Assembly: GCF_041146395.1 (NCBI RefSeq)
Contig: NC_090989.1
Span: 49,440,501-49,504,500, forward strand
DNA: 64,000 nt
Source of the DNA: Eulemur rufifrons
Taxonomy: Eukaryota > Chordata > Mammalia > Primates > Lemuridae
Direction of reading: 5' to 3'
Shown: piece after piece, positions 50,528 to 61,468 of the stretch
Numbering within the stretch: the stretch's first letter is position 1
Layout: each line of letters begins with the position of its first letter
The notes under the pieces: model-generated
Seen by the model: only the letters and a program-made list of their open reading frames with translations
Databases searched by the model: none
Told to the model about the DNA's origin: nothing
Position numbers and translations under genes: made by a program

Positions 50528-51128
50528 CAGTAGTCTCTCCTTATCCACTAGGAATATATTACAAGACCTTCAGTGTATGTGTGGAACTGTGGGTAGAACC
50601 AAACCCTATATGTACTATGCACACATTTCTTTTTCCTTCTTCACAATTTCACAGATAGAAGATTTATTCTTACTGTAGGTATCAGCAACCTGAATATACA
50701 AGTTTTTTTCTTTTCTTATTAAATCCAAACTTTCACCTTTTTATATTAAGGAAGCACCTTATGGTTCCTCATCAGCATACCTGAATTGCCAGCATCACTA
50801 CTCTTATGCTTTGTGGCCATTACAAAGTAAAATAAAGATTACCTGAACACAAGCACTGTGACAATGGCACAGTCAATCTGATAACCAAGATAGTTACTAA
50901 GTGAGTAAAAAGTGAGTAGTGTGTACACTGTGGATATGCTTGACAAAGGAACAATTGACATTCCAGACTGGAGGAAATGAGATAGCATGAGATTTCATCA
51001 TAGTATGCAATTTAAAACTTATGAATTGTTTATTTTTGGAATTTTCCATTTAATATTTTCAGACTGTAGTTGCCAGCAGGCAACTTAAACCTCAGAAAGT
51101 GAAACCACCAATAAGGGAGGGACTACTG
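50528..51128. mobile_element. Tigger-type non-autonomous element with TIRs and TA site
   Basis: A 601-bp element. The left end is cagtagtctctccttatcc. The right end, reverse-complemented, is cagtagtccctcccttat. TA flanks both sides (50,526-50,527 and 51,129-51,130). It contains 'gtagaaccaaaccctatatg' and 'cagaaagtgaaaccaccaa', familiar from a Tigger family with cagtagtccc ends. No transposase coding capacity remains. Confidence 0.85.
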
Positions 51129-51130
51129 TA

Positions 51131-51452
51131 CTCTGTCTAGAGTATTTCACTCATCAGCTAGCCTTGCTGGTAACTTGGAAAATAAATCGTTACCCCTATC
51201 TTCTTACTCTTTTTCTTTGAAATAGTCATCTAATACTACTGATTTTCTCCCAAAAATGTTTCAAATGCAGCCATTCTTTTCTATTCTTAGTATTCCTGAC
51301 TTAGCTTAGGTCATTACTATTTCTTAATTAGATTGATACAATAGTCTTTTTATTTATTATCTTCTGATATTAGCCCTTTTCTAACTTATCTATGCGCTGC
51401 CTAATAGTTTGATCTAAATTTCACATTTGTACATTCAGTTCAAGATGGCCAA
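51131..51452. other. No recognisable feature
   Basis: Nothing recognisable. Confidence 0.5.
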
Positions 51453-52019
51453 CTATGGTGTTTAATTTTATGTGCCACTTGCCAGGGTGATGGGGTGCCC
51501 AAGTATTTGGCTAAACATTTTTCTGGGTGTGTCTGTGAGGCTGTTTCTGGATAAGATTAACATTTAAATTAGTAGACTGAGAAAAGTAAATTGCCCTTCC
51601 CAAAGTTGATGGGCCTGATTCAGTCCTGAATAGAACAAAAAGAAGACAAGGGAGAGTGTTCTTTCTCTGTGCCTGTTTTCAACCTAAAACATAGGTCTTT
51701 TCCCACAATTGGAACAGAGCTTACATGAGCAGATCTTCTGGTTCTCAAACCTTCAGACTTGGACCAGAACTTACACCATCAGTTCTTCTGGTTTTCAGGC
51801 CTTCAGACTCAGACTCAAACTATACCCCCTGCTCTCCTGAGTCTTCCAGACAGAAAATTATGGGATTTCTCAGCCTCCGTACCTTTGTGAGCCAATTCTT
51901 TGTAATAAATTATATATACACACACAGATAAACATATATATGTGTATGTGTGTGTGTGCATGCGTGTATGTGTGTGCACACGCATTTGTCTCCTTTCTCT
52001 GGAGAACCCTAATATGCCA
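51453..52019 (+). repeat. Medium-reiterated LTR-like repeat (same family as 33.9 kb)
   Basis: 'tggtgtttaattttatgtgc', 'gatggggtgcccaagtattt', 'ggctaaacatttttctgggt', 'gataagattaacatttaaat', 'cctgaatagaacaaaa', 'gtgagccaattctttgtaat' + aaa (poly(A)-like signal), a TA/CA microsatellite at 51,909-51,985, then 'tctctggagaaccctaatat'. This is the reverse complement arrangement of 33,932-34,501. The 68- and 76-codon frames within it are not genes. Confidence 0.75.
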
Positions 52020-54020
52020 ACCAAAAATTTGATCTCCCTCTCCATCTACCCAAAGTCTAACAGATATATGAAAACATAAAAAGACTGTGGAAATAAAATG
52101 CTAGCTATTACAAAATCTGAGAACTCCTAAAATATAGAAGGAAGATTTTATTAGATTAAATTGAAGAAACAGATAAAGTTACATCCTAAGAAACCAGTGT
52201 TAATTGCAGCAATTTCTAGATCAGCCCTGAAAAGTTTCAAAATTTGTCAACAGTCTCCCTTCCTCTCTCCAAAGAGATTCAGCATCGGCAGTGATTTATA
52301 TTCTCACACTAATTGCAAAGGCAATTTACTAAAGAAAGTGAGTACCTGTCCTGCTGGGTGGTGAGTGGGAAGCAGAGCAAAATGGAAAGTAATTCTCAAA
52401 GAGGGAAAAGCAAAACTTAAATAAAAAAAAATCCTAAGTAGAAAAAATATTTTAAGCTACTTCATTTCTGGACTAAAATTCTTTTAATTTGGCAACTATT
52501 GAGCCTCCAACCTACCTGTCTATAAAAATTCTACTGTCGATAACCCCTGAATTCTTTTTACTGGATTCTTCTGGAAGCTTCTTATTCAAGAATCCTCAGA
52601 GATACAGAAGAAATCATGCAGATTTCCTATTACAATAGAGGGCTTCATTCATGCACATTAAGAAAGTAGGAGGATCAAGATAAACAAAATAAGAAAAAAA
52701 AAAACAAGTTACTTTACAGGAAATAGAGTTAATTCTAAAAACAGAAGAATATTAAAATAAAAATTCATCATTAGTAGAAATTTGAGGGAGATACAGTGTT
52801 ACCAAAACCAGGAATGATGTGCAAAAGTAAATGATCAATTTGACAACAGCTAAAAAAATATTATGAGAATGCATTGTCATTCAAATTTTTGTTGTATACA
52901 TATATGCATGAGTAAAGTAAAAGAGTGAAGGATCTAAACTTTATATCAACCAATTGGTTAAAACGTATGTAAATGACTCAACTACTTGTCTGAAAAATCG
53001 TTTTCTTTCTTCGGACTCACTGATACTGTATTTCTTTATCTAGGAATGTGAACGTAATCTTGAATTACATTTATTTCTATGTCAAGTCTTTCCTCTTCCA
53101 CTTTAGGCTCTATGCCTTGGAAGTGACCAACAATTTTCATTTCATTTAGATCCTTTTCAAAGAACCTCTAATTTTGTTTTTCCTGGTGATGACTTTTCCA
53201 GCTACTGTGTAATTTTGCTTTCACTATCTTTATTACATAAAACATATCAGGTAGCTATGAAAAACATATTCTTAAATCCTCCCTGATTTAGTAAGAAAAA
53301 ACAAGGCAGTTATGCTCACTTTTCTTTATCTTTAGAGCCAGGCCTAGGTCCAATAAACTTCACCATGGACCATTTCACTCTTAGTCTTCTCACTTCTTGC
53401 ACCACCAGTCTTATATAACAGTCTTAGTAGCGTCTTATTTCACAATTTAAGAAACAGTATCCTCAGTTCAAGTGACATGTCTATGAACACAAAGCTATTT
53501 TATTGCACAATCAGTACTTATAATTCAGATCTTCTGGCTTGTATTTCATCACTTCTTTTTAATACATAGTTCATATTCTCAATATTCAGGTGAAGAAAGA
53601 ACTCAAGAAAGATTAATTGGTTTACTAAAATGTATTTCATTAATTTATGTCAGTTTAGGGGACAGGGACTGTTTTCAACACTCAAGGTCATAAATTACTT
53701 ATGTCATAAAATTAATAGACATTTACTTTATCATTTCTAATCTTTTTCCTCTCTAAAGCCCCATAAAAGTAGAAATAATGCAGTTAGGAAGAGAAAGATT
53801 CATAAAAATGTTGACCACAAATCTAGCTTAAAAATTAATTAAAAAAACTAAATCAGAAGTTATAATAAGATCATTTTACCAATCTTATGCTATGTCAAAT
53901 GGGTAAATTATTTGTTTTCTTTAATGCTATTTATGTTCTTTATGAAAGGTATTAATTAAATCTTGTTTTTGGAAATGTATGTTATATTTGATTATTAATT
54001 TATCTTTTGTGCACATATAT
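52020..54020. other. No recognisable feature
   Basis: About 2 kb of AT-rich sequence without a gene or named repeat. Confidence 0.5.
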
Positions 54021-54240
54021 GGCAGACTCTGTTTTAAGGATTATGCAAACATTAATATAGTTAATCTTTATAACTACTTTGTGATGTAGATAATATCATT
54101 ATCCACAAAATATGGAAAAAGAAACTGATGCACAGACAGGCTAAGTAATTTCCCAAGGCCATATAGCTGCTAAGTAGTAGAGCCAGGATTTGGAGCCTGG
54201 CTGTTTAGCTTAAAATTTTTACTGTTAATATTTATGCTTC
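54021..54240 (-). mobile_element. MIR SINE (antisense)
   Basis: Antisense MIR blocks: 'ctctgttttaaggattatgc', 'atatcattatccacaaaata', 'gaaactgatgcacagacagg', 'ctaagtaatttcccaaggcc' and 'agccaggatttggagcctgg'. Better preserved than the copy at 40 kb. Confidence 0.88.
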
Positions 54241-54636
54241 CTCTAAATTATGAATGAAAAATATATAAATGTAAAAAAAAATTTCCAGTTTTTTAGCTTG
54301 CTTCACCTATCTTTTGACAGGAGGAAATGCAGAGAAGTAATGTGATCTTATTTTGATATCATCACAGATAGAGCTGACTTGAAACAAAAAGTTAAGTCCA
54401 ATTCAACTCTAATGAGAGTGTGATGGCAATTATTTGTTTCTCTTATCAATGTCATGTCCTATCTCTATTAATACAAATAGAAAAGAATTATTCACTGAGG
54501 AAAACCTTGAAGTGATATCTTCTCTGCAAACATTTCATTATGCTTAATACCTTCTTCAAGTACTGAAGAGATGATAGATTTAACATTTCCTTGAGATTTA
54601 TTTAGCATTTCTGAGTACCTCTCTCAGGTTTAAGTC
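54241..54636. other. No recognisable feature
   Basis: Nothing recognisable. Confidence 0.5.
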
Positions 54637-55152
54637 TGAAATGTTGGTTCTTGGCACGCTCATGGCCAAAGAATGACCAGACACGCCAAAGTTAGGCAAA
54701 CATGAAAATGAGGTTTATTGAGGAGAGAAAGATAGGATTATAGAGCAAGAGCAAGATATAGATTTACAGAGCATGATACATATGCCACAGACAGGGCCCA
54801 TTATCGCAGCTAAGACAGAACAAAAGGAAGGCTGCAAAAAGAGGGGCTGGCTATGGTCTGAGTCTTGTTTATAGTGCCCAGATGTAAACAAGGTTCAGAG
54901 GTCACCATGAAATCACTTTGATTGGACAGCTGGGAGTCACATGACCTGAGCCTAAACTACATGTGCGGGTTGTTCTAGTTCAATTTCCGGACTCTATGGT
55001 GTCTATGCTGCTTGGCCTGTGGGCTAGAGAGTCCTCTGCCTTCTTTTGAAGCTGCACACTAAGTTATGATTGGCAGATTTGTAGGGTATTCCCTCCTCCC
55101 TAGAGGATTAGGGTGGGGCAGGACCAAGATGGGGGCGACAGCGCCCACTTCA
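54637..55152 (-). repeat. Class I-type solo LTR (minus strand)
   Basis: On the minus strand it begins tgaagtgggcgct and ends ccaacatttca (TG...CA), 516 bp. The poly(A) signal AATAAA is at the complement of 54,714-54,719. Cleavage is expected about 18-20 nt later, near 54,696, which leaves a U5 of about 60 nt. The upstream U3 is GC-richer. The R part is the same sequence that ends in poly(A) at 38.3 kb. Flanking tetramers agtc and gtca do not match exactly, so the target duplication is unclear. No internal sequence adjoins, which implies LTR-LTR recombination. Confidence 0.8.
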
Positions 55153-55600
55153 GTCACTTGGATATCCAGAATCCCTCACTATCTACCTAACACCTCTAGG
55201 CTAGAAAGGAGGATGTCTTTAGCCCCTAAATAGACAAGAAAAAGGTTAAATATATAGAAAATAAGTTTATAAATGCATGTTTCAAGGGCATGATTTCAAA
55301 AACAGTATGTAAGTACTCATGAGTAAATACTCAAGAAATTCTTGCTATTTGCTTCACTGAGGCACAGTGCTGGCTCATTAAGGATCTTACAATTTATTTG
55401 GAAAATCAAGACCAATATATCAGAAAGGGTGGACATTCATATAAATTGCAATTCTGTAGTGCTAGCAATTAGTGCAGTAGGAACCAAATGTTTGTGGTTT
55501 ATATTCTACTCATTATCAAAGGTGAAGAATGGAGGTTGGTCTTAAAGAATGATGGTACATAAACTTGGCAGAATCATAGAAAGGGCCACAGTTTTCTAGA
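55153..55600. other. No recognisable feature
   Basis: Nothing recognisable. Confidence 0.5.
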
Positions 55601-55604
55601 CAGA

Positions 55605-55835
55605 ACAATAAAGAAGGTAGAGATATGCATATTAGGCAAACAGCCAGATAGTAAATATTATAAGCTTTGTAGGCCACATATAGCCTCTGTCATATATTTT
55701 TTCTTCTTTGTTCCCCCAACCATATAAAAATGTAAAAATAAAATAAAATAAAATAAATTAGCTGGAGGACTATACATAAATACTTGGCAGACTAGATTTA
55801 GCCAGTGGGACACAGTTTGACAATTCCTCATTTAA
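55605..55835 (-). mobile_element. hAT-type non-autonomous DNA transposon relic
   Basis: 'gccagatagtaaatattata' followed by agctttgtaggcc, and at the other end 'gcagactagatttagccagt' with 'acacagtttgacaattcc'. This is the pattern of a common mammalian hAT MITE (catalogue name not asserted). The middle is shortened and contains an (AAAAT)n run at 55,735-55,757. Confidence 0.6.
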
Positions 55836-58702
55836 ATGACTATTGAATTCTGCCTGAGTAAATCTGGAGTTGGATACTGGACAATAATGGCAAAGAAGGT
55901 TGAAAAGAAAAGATGAGGCCAGATTATTAAAAACACTAAAAGCCAGAATGAAGCATTGGACTTGGATTACATTATTTTCCCTAAACATAAAGGTGAAAGT
56001 ATTTATGCTCCGATTGACTTCAGATATCTTTAGTATTAAGCCAAATTGTTCTTCTCATTTGAGCCCAGGAAATCAAATACAGGTGTTTAATTAAACAGGA
56101 ATGTTTAGGTTTTGCTTTATCACTTATTGGGTAGAACCACACTTAAAAAAAAAAATCTTTTTTTTTTTGTGAAGGTACACCTTTTAATGAAATCCAATGA
56201 TATCTGGTGTTAATATGCTGACCTTGTATGTTCTGATGCACTAACTAAATGAAGCCCATATGTGGTGGTTTTCTTTGGAGATGATGTGTATTTTTGTACT
56301 TGTGAAATCAGGGAGACTATTATTGAAATTCAAATCTTAAGTTTTCTATTTGCTCTCAGCAGGGGTGTCCCTGGGTCCTGGGAAGCCCAAAGCACATGCT
56401 TAGTTGTCAGAGTTCCCTGGTAGAATTTCAGAGACTTTTAAAGACTCCTGTATCCTGACAGCATCTTTACTATCCATACTTGTGAAATCCCTACACAATG
56501 TCTTTCTTAGTATGATATTTAAGCATGAACATGAGATAAAAAAATCTATATGTTACATCTCTGAAGTGCTTTGTTATCACCTGACTTTTACATTTTGATA
56601 AATCAATTTCCTATACTGAGTACTGTCTATGTAAAACATGAAATGTTATGGAAATACGAAAAAATGAGAAAGATAATCTGAGAAGAAAATACTGACAATA
56701 CACTCTCTTACAAAGATGAATGCATGATTTTGATAATGACAACATGAGAAAAATATAGCATAGTGCATACAGAATTGTTTAGAAATTAAGGAAAATGGAG
56801 TGAGAGGGAATCAGAATTGGTCAAAAAGAAGCAAATATACTGTTAATTGACATCAGTTGCAATTTTGGAGTAAAATGTCTCAGTGAACTAATAAAACATG
56901 ATATTCAGAAAATTTTCCTTTCAAAGATTTAGTCACTAAGCATGGGTATGAAAGTTCATAAATGGAGAATGAAAGAGAAATTAAAGAGCAGAAAAATGAA
57001 GAAAACAAACTATGAAATAGGTAAAAGTTGCTTAGAAATGCATGTTTTAAACCTACAAATTTTAAGACTTAACTAAAGTAAATTTGATTACATAGGACTA
57101 TAAATACTAGGCTAGAGACAAAATATTTCATATTATCCTAGATTAATGGTTATTTTGTGAGTGTGTACAAGAAATGCAATCTAAGTTTTCCCAGAGATTT
57201 ATCAGTACTGTAGTAAAGTATTCCTAAAGCTGATTGGTGGGTAAAATGGTAATATTATATTTGTTTTATTATTTTTATAATGTATATATTACTTATTATT
57301 TTGTCCAAATAAATATATTATATTTTTAAAAGTTAGTAATATGAATTTGAAGGTGCTAACTACAGAAATGAGGATGTCAAAATAGTGAAAAATGAACAAG
57401 ACTAAAAAATGAGATACTAGGACTTGTTACAATATATAGGGGAAAAAAGAAAGCAGCAAAAATGTGAAAATTAGGTGCTGACTATATAAACATAGATTAA
57501 CTTCCTTATTTAAAAATTTTTACCCATAGAATATCATGATGTAAAAATTCATATAATTTCTTGAAGTTCAAAGAGTGAAACACTTTTTCCTCCATCTCAG
57601 TGAATTTTTCTAGATGTCTGGATGTGGAGGAAAACTCACTGGTCTGGGGCTCAGGAATGTTGGAGGCTGAATCCATCTTCCTCATGAGCAATATCATTTG
57701 TTATATATGCATCCTTTTATTTTCTCAAATTGTATATATTTCCCCCTTCATATAAAAGGAAGACATTTTTATATGTGTTGGAATACAATTATTGTCTGAG
57801 GACTGAAGTAATCCATACTGCTTTGGAGGGAATAAACTTACAAGTAAATAATTGCAATGTAGTTTGATATTTTAATAGGAAAAGGTATAACATATATAAA
57901 GAAAATACCTATTATTTATGAGAGTGGCAATCAGAGGTAAACCTCATAAAGTGATCACTGAAAAATGACATTTGTATTGTCTAAAAGGAGTAATAGGATT
58001 TCACCAGACAGGAAAGATAAACCAACTACAATAGTAAACTTCTTCATGTTTAAAGATAGTGATTTGCTTTTCTAATATCCAAATTTAGTGAAGTTTTATA
58101 AACAAATATATATACATATCTATATATAAACACATATACACACACACGTACTTCCAATTTGCATTCTGATTTGTAATGACTTCCATTGTCAATATAAAAT
58201 TCAGACATTTGATTATTCAGTATATAAATTTATTATGTTTGATTTTATCTTGCAGAAAATTGAGAGTCTAGGGCAAAGTCCCTATACTTTCAATAATTTT
58301 CAAGTTTATGTTGTTTGCTGTGCTGTTTATTTGTACTAATAGAGGTGTACAACAGAAGAATAAATGAAAGAATTTTAGAGAGTATAGGAAAACAATTTCT
58401 TACTATTAATATTACTTTTAGAACTCCAGTGTTAACAGTTAAATGAACAACCCCTCTTTCACCTAAACACAGTCATAAATTCATTAAATATTAAAAAAAC
58501 AAAACAAGCACAAACTACTTATTTTTGAAAAGATAGAATATGTGAATAATTTTAACTCAATCATCCTAATTTCTAATATAGATGGCTGTGTTTATTCAAG
58601 ATGCATTTTAATAAAAATTCCTTTTGTTAATTTATTATTTGTGCAATTTCCCATAACGTGTTTTACAAAAATCACTGCACTCTGACAAGTTACTTGAGTT
58701 TG
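55836..58702. other. No recognisable feature
   Basis: Nearly 3 kb without a gene or named repeat. Short A- and T-runs at 56,142-56,168; a TA/CA microsatellite at about 58,105-58,148. Confidence 0.5.
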
Positions 58703-59921
58703 GTATTACTTTTTAATTATTTATTTATTATTTGTACAAGTTCATGGGGTACATGAAATTTTGTTACATGTATAAATTATGTAGTTGTCAAATCAGAGCT
58801 TTTAAGGTATCCATCCCCCAAATAAAGCACATTGTACTTATTAAGTAATTTTTCATCATCCACTCTCTTCTCACTCTCTCACCCTTATGAGTCTCTTTTG
58901 TCCATCACTCCAGTCTCTACATTCATGGATACACATTTTAGCACCCACTTATGAGTTAGATCATGTGATATTTGACTTTCTGTGACTGGCTTGTTTCATT
59001 TACGATAATGATCTCCAGATCCATCCAAGTTGCCTCAGAAGACATTATTTCATTCTTTTTTATGTCTGAGTAGTATTCCATTTTATATGTATATATATAT
59101 ACCGCATTTTCTTTATCCATTCATTCACTGATGGACACTTATGTTGATTAGTACTGTGATAAACATATAAGTGCAGATGACTTTTTGATATATGAATTTC
59201 TTTTCCTTTGAGTAGATACCCAATAGGGGGATTGCTGGAGTAAATGGCAGTTCTATCTTTAGTTCTTTGAGCAATCTCCATACTGTTTTCAGCAGAGATT
59301 TTACTAATTTACATTCCTACCAATGTTGTATGAGTTCCCATTTTTCTGCATCTGCACTGATATCTGTTACTTTTTTTGTCTTTTTAATAACAGCCATTCT
59401 GACTGGGGTAAAATGATATTTCATTGTGATCTTAATTTACATTTGTCTCATGATTAGGAAAGTTGAACATTTTTTTCATATAGTTGCTGGCCATTTGTAT
59501 GTCTTCTTTTAAGAAATGTCTATACATGTCCTTTGCCCACTTTTTAATGGGATTATTTAGGATTCGTTTATTGAACTGTTTGAGTTCTTTGTATACTCTG
59601 GATATAAGTCCCTTGTTGGATGAATAGCTTGCAAATATTTCCTCTCATTCTACAGATTGTTCACTCTTAATTATTTCTTTTACTGTGCCGAAGATTTTTA
59701 GTTTGTTAGTAAGTCTCATTTGTTTATTTTTGTTGTCTGTGCTTTTGAGATCTTAGTCATAAATTCTTTGCATTGTCTATTTTTATGCCAGTATCATGCT
59801 GTTTTGGTTACCATAGCCATGTAATATAATTTGAAGTCAGGTAATGTGGTGCCTCCAGCTTTGTTCTTTTTGCTTAGGATTGTTTTGGCTATCTGGACTC
59901 TTTTTTTGGTTTTGTATAATT

Positions 59922-60889
59922 TTTTAAAAATTTATTTCAAAATATTAAGGGGATACAGATTTTTTGACACATGGCTTGATTCAGGGCTATAAAGGTGCCC
60001 ACTACCCAAATAGTGTTCGTTGTACCCGTTAGGTAAGTTTTTGCCCTTCCCTTCCTTCTCTCTCCCCACTGCTTGATTTCCAAAGACTTTTACTTTCCTC
60101 TGTGTATTTGTGTGCCCATCACTTAAATCCAATTTATTAGAGCGTACATGTGGTGTTTGTTTTTCCATTCTTGAGTTACTTCACTTAAGATAATGGTCTT
60201 TAATTCCTCTTGAATTGCTGCAAAAGGCATTAATTCATCCTTTTTATGACTAATACTCTATGGTATACATATACCACATTTTCTTAATCCACTCATGAAT
60301 TGATGGACATTTGGGTTGATTCCACATCTTTGCAATTGTGAATTGTGCTCCAATAAACATTTGAGTGCAGATGTCTTTTTGATAAAATGACTTCTTTTCC
60401 TTTGCGTAGATAGCCAGTGGTGGGATTGCTGGATTGAATAGGTCTACTTTTAGTAAAAAGTGAAAGATTTATACGATCCAAAGAGACACCAGAGTGTAGG
60501 TCTACTTTTAATTCTTTGTGGAATCTCCATACTGTTTTCCATAGGGGTTGTACTAATTTTCAGTCCCACCAACAGTGTATAAGTATTCCTTTTCCTCTGC
60601 ATCCATGCCAGAATCTATTGTGTTTGGACTTTTTAATAAAAGCCATTCTAACAGGAGTAAGGTGATAGCTCATTGTAATTTTAATTTGCATGTCCCTAAT
60701 AATTAGTTATATTGAGCGTTTTTTCATATGTTTGTTGGGAGAAAATATTTGAAATCTACATTTCCAATACAGGACTAATAAATAGAATCTACAAATAAGT
60801 AAAAAAATCAGCAAGAAAAAAATTAACAACCCAATTAAAAAGTGGGCAAAAGACATGAACAGAAGTTTTTCAAAAGAAGATAGACAAAT
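59922..60889 (-). mobile_element. Nested L1 (minus strand), also 5'-inverted
   Basis: Antisense L1 3' end begins with 'atttcaaaatattaagggga' (59,935) and goes through 'tgtatttgtgtgcccatcac', 'ccacattttcttaatccact' and 'ccaccaacagtgtataagta' to about 60,737. There the strand flips to sense ORF2 ('atagaatctacaaataagta', 'gggcaaaagacatgaacaga') until 60,889. The sense piece lies directly upstream of the antisense piece in L1 order, as in twin priming. The host text is duplicated imperfectly at the edges (ggttttgtataat at 59,908; ggtttcacataaat at 60,890). Its 3' UTR type (tcaaaatattaagggga) differs from the host L1. Confidence 0.85.
60439..60510. repeat. 44-nt insertion between 14-bp direct repeats
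   Basis: The L1 text taggtctactttta occurs at 60,439-60,452 and again at 60,497-60,510. Between them are 44 nt foreign to L1 (starting gtaaaaagtgaaag). L1 consensus, as I know it, has the 14-mer only once. Confidence 0.85.
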
Positions 60890-61023
60890 GGTTTCACATA
60901 AATTTTAAGATTTTTTTTCTAATTCTGTGAATGACATTGGTATTTTCATAGAGATTGCATTGAATTTGTAAATTGCTCAGTCAATATGGGCATTTTAACA
61001 ACATTAATTCTTCCAATCAATGA

Positions 61024-61062
61024 GCATGGGATGTTTTTCCAAAAGCATGGGATGTTTTTCCA
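61024..61062. repeat. 21-bp tandem duplication in L1
   Basis: gcatgggatgtttttcca at 61,024-61,041 and 61,045-61,062, period 21. L1 has one copy. Confidence 0.92.
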
Positions 61063-61468
61063 CTTGTTTGTGTCATCTATAATTTTTTTCATTGTTGTTT
61101 CATAGTTTTCAGGATACCCACTTTCTCCATTCCTATTCTATGTAGTACTGAAAGTCCTAACCAGAGCAATCAGGAAAGAGAAAGAAATAAAGGTACCCAA
61201 ATTGGAAATGAGGAAGTTAAATTATCCCTGTTTGCTGATGATATGGTCTTATATTTAGAAAAACCTAAAGATTCTACCAAAAAATTCTTGGATTTGATAA
61301 ATAAATTTTGTAAACTTGGAAAATACAAAATCATTGTACAAAAATCAGTAAGATTTCTGTAAATTGATAACTATCTATTTGAAAAAAATCAAGAAGGCAA
61401 GCCCATTGACAATAGCTACAAAAAATACCTAGGAATAAATTCAACCAAGGATTACTAGTATTACTTTT

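Larger units (their letters stand above)
58703..61468 (-). mobile_element. Host L1 (minus strand), 5'-inverted, carrying a nested L1
   Basis: From 58,714 the sequence is antisense L1: 3' UTR ('acaagttcatggggtacatg'), late ORF2 ('catccaagttgcctcagaag', 'ctttgcccactttttaatgg', 'ccagtatcatgctgttttgg'), to about 59,920. It resumes at about 60,890 ('ttctaattctgtgaatgaca', 'tttgtaaattgctcagtcaa') after the nested insertion, and runs to about 61,110. There the orientation turns, and 61,112-61,450 is sense ORF2 ('cctaaccagagcaatcagga', 'gctgatgatatggtctta', 'acctaggaataaattcaacc'). The 11-bp target duplication gtattactttt is at 58,703-58,713 and 61,458-61,468. The structure is a twin-primed insertion. 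Confidence 0.88.
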
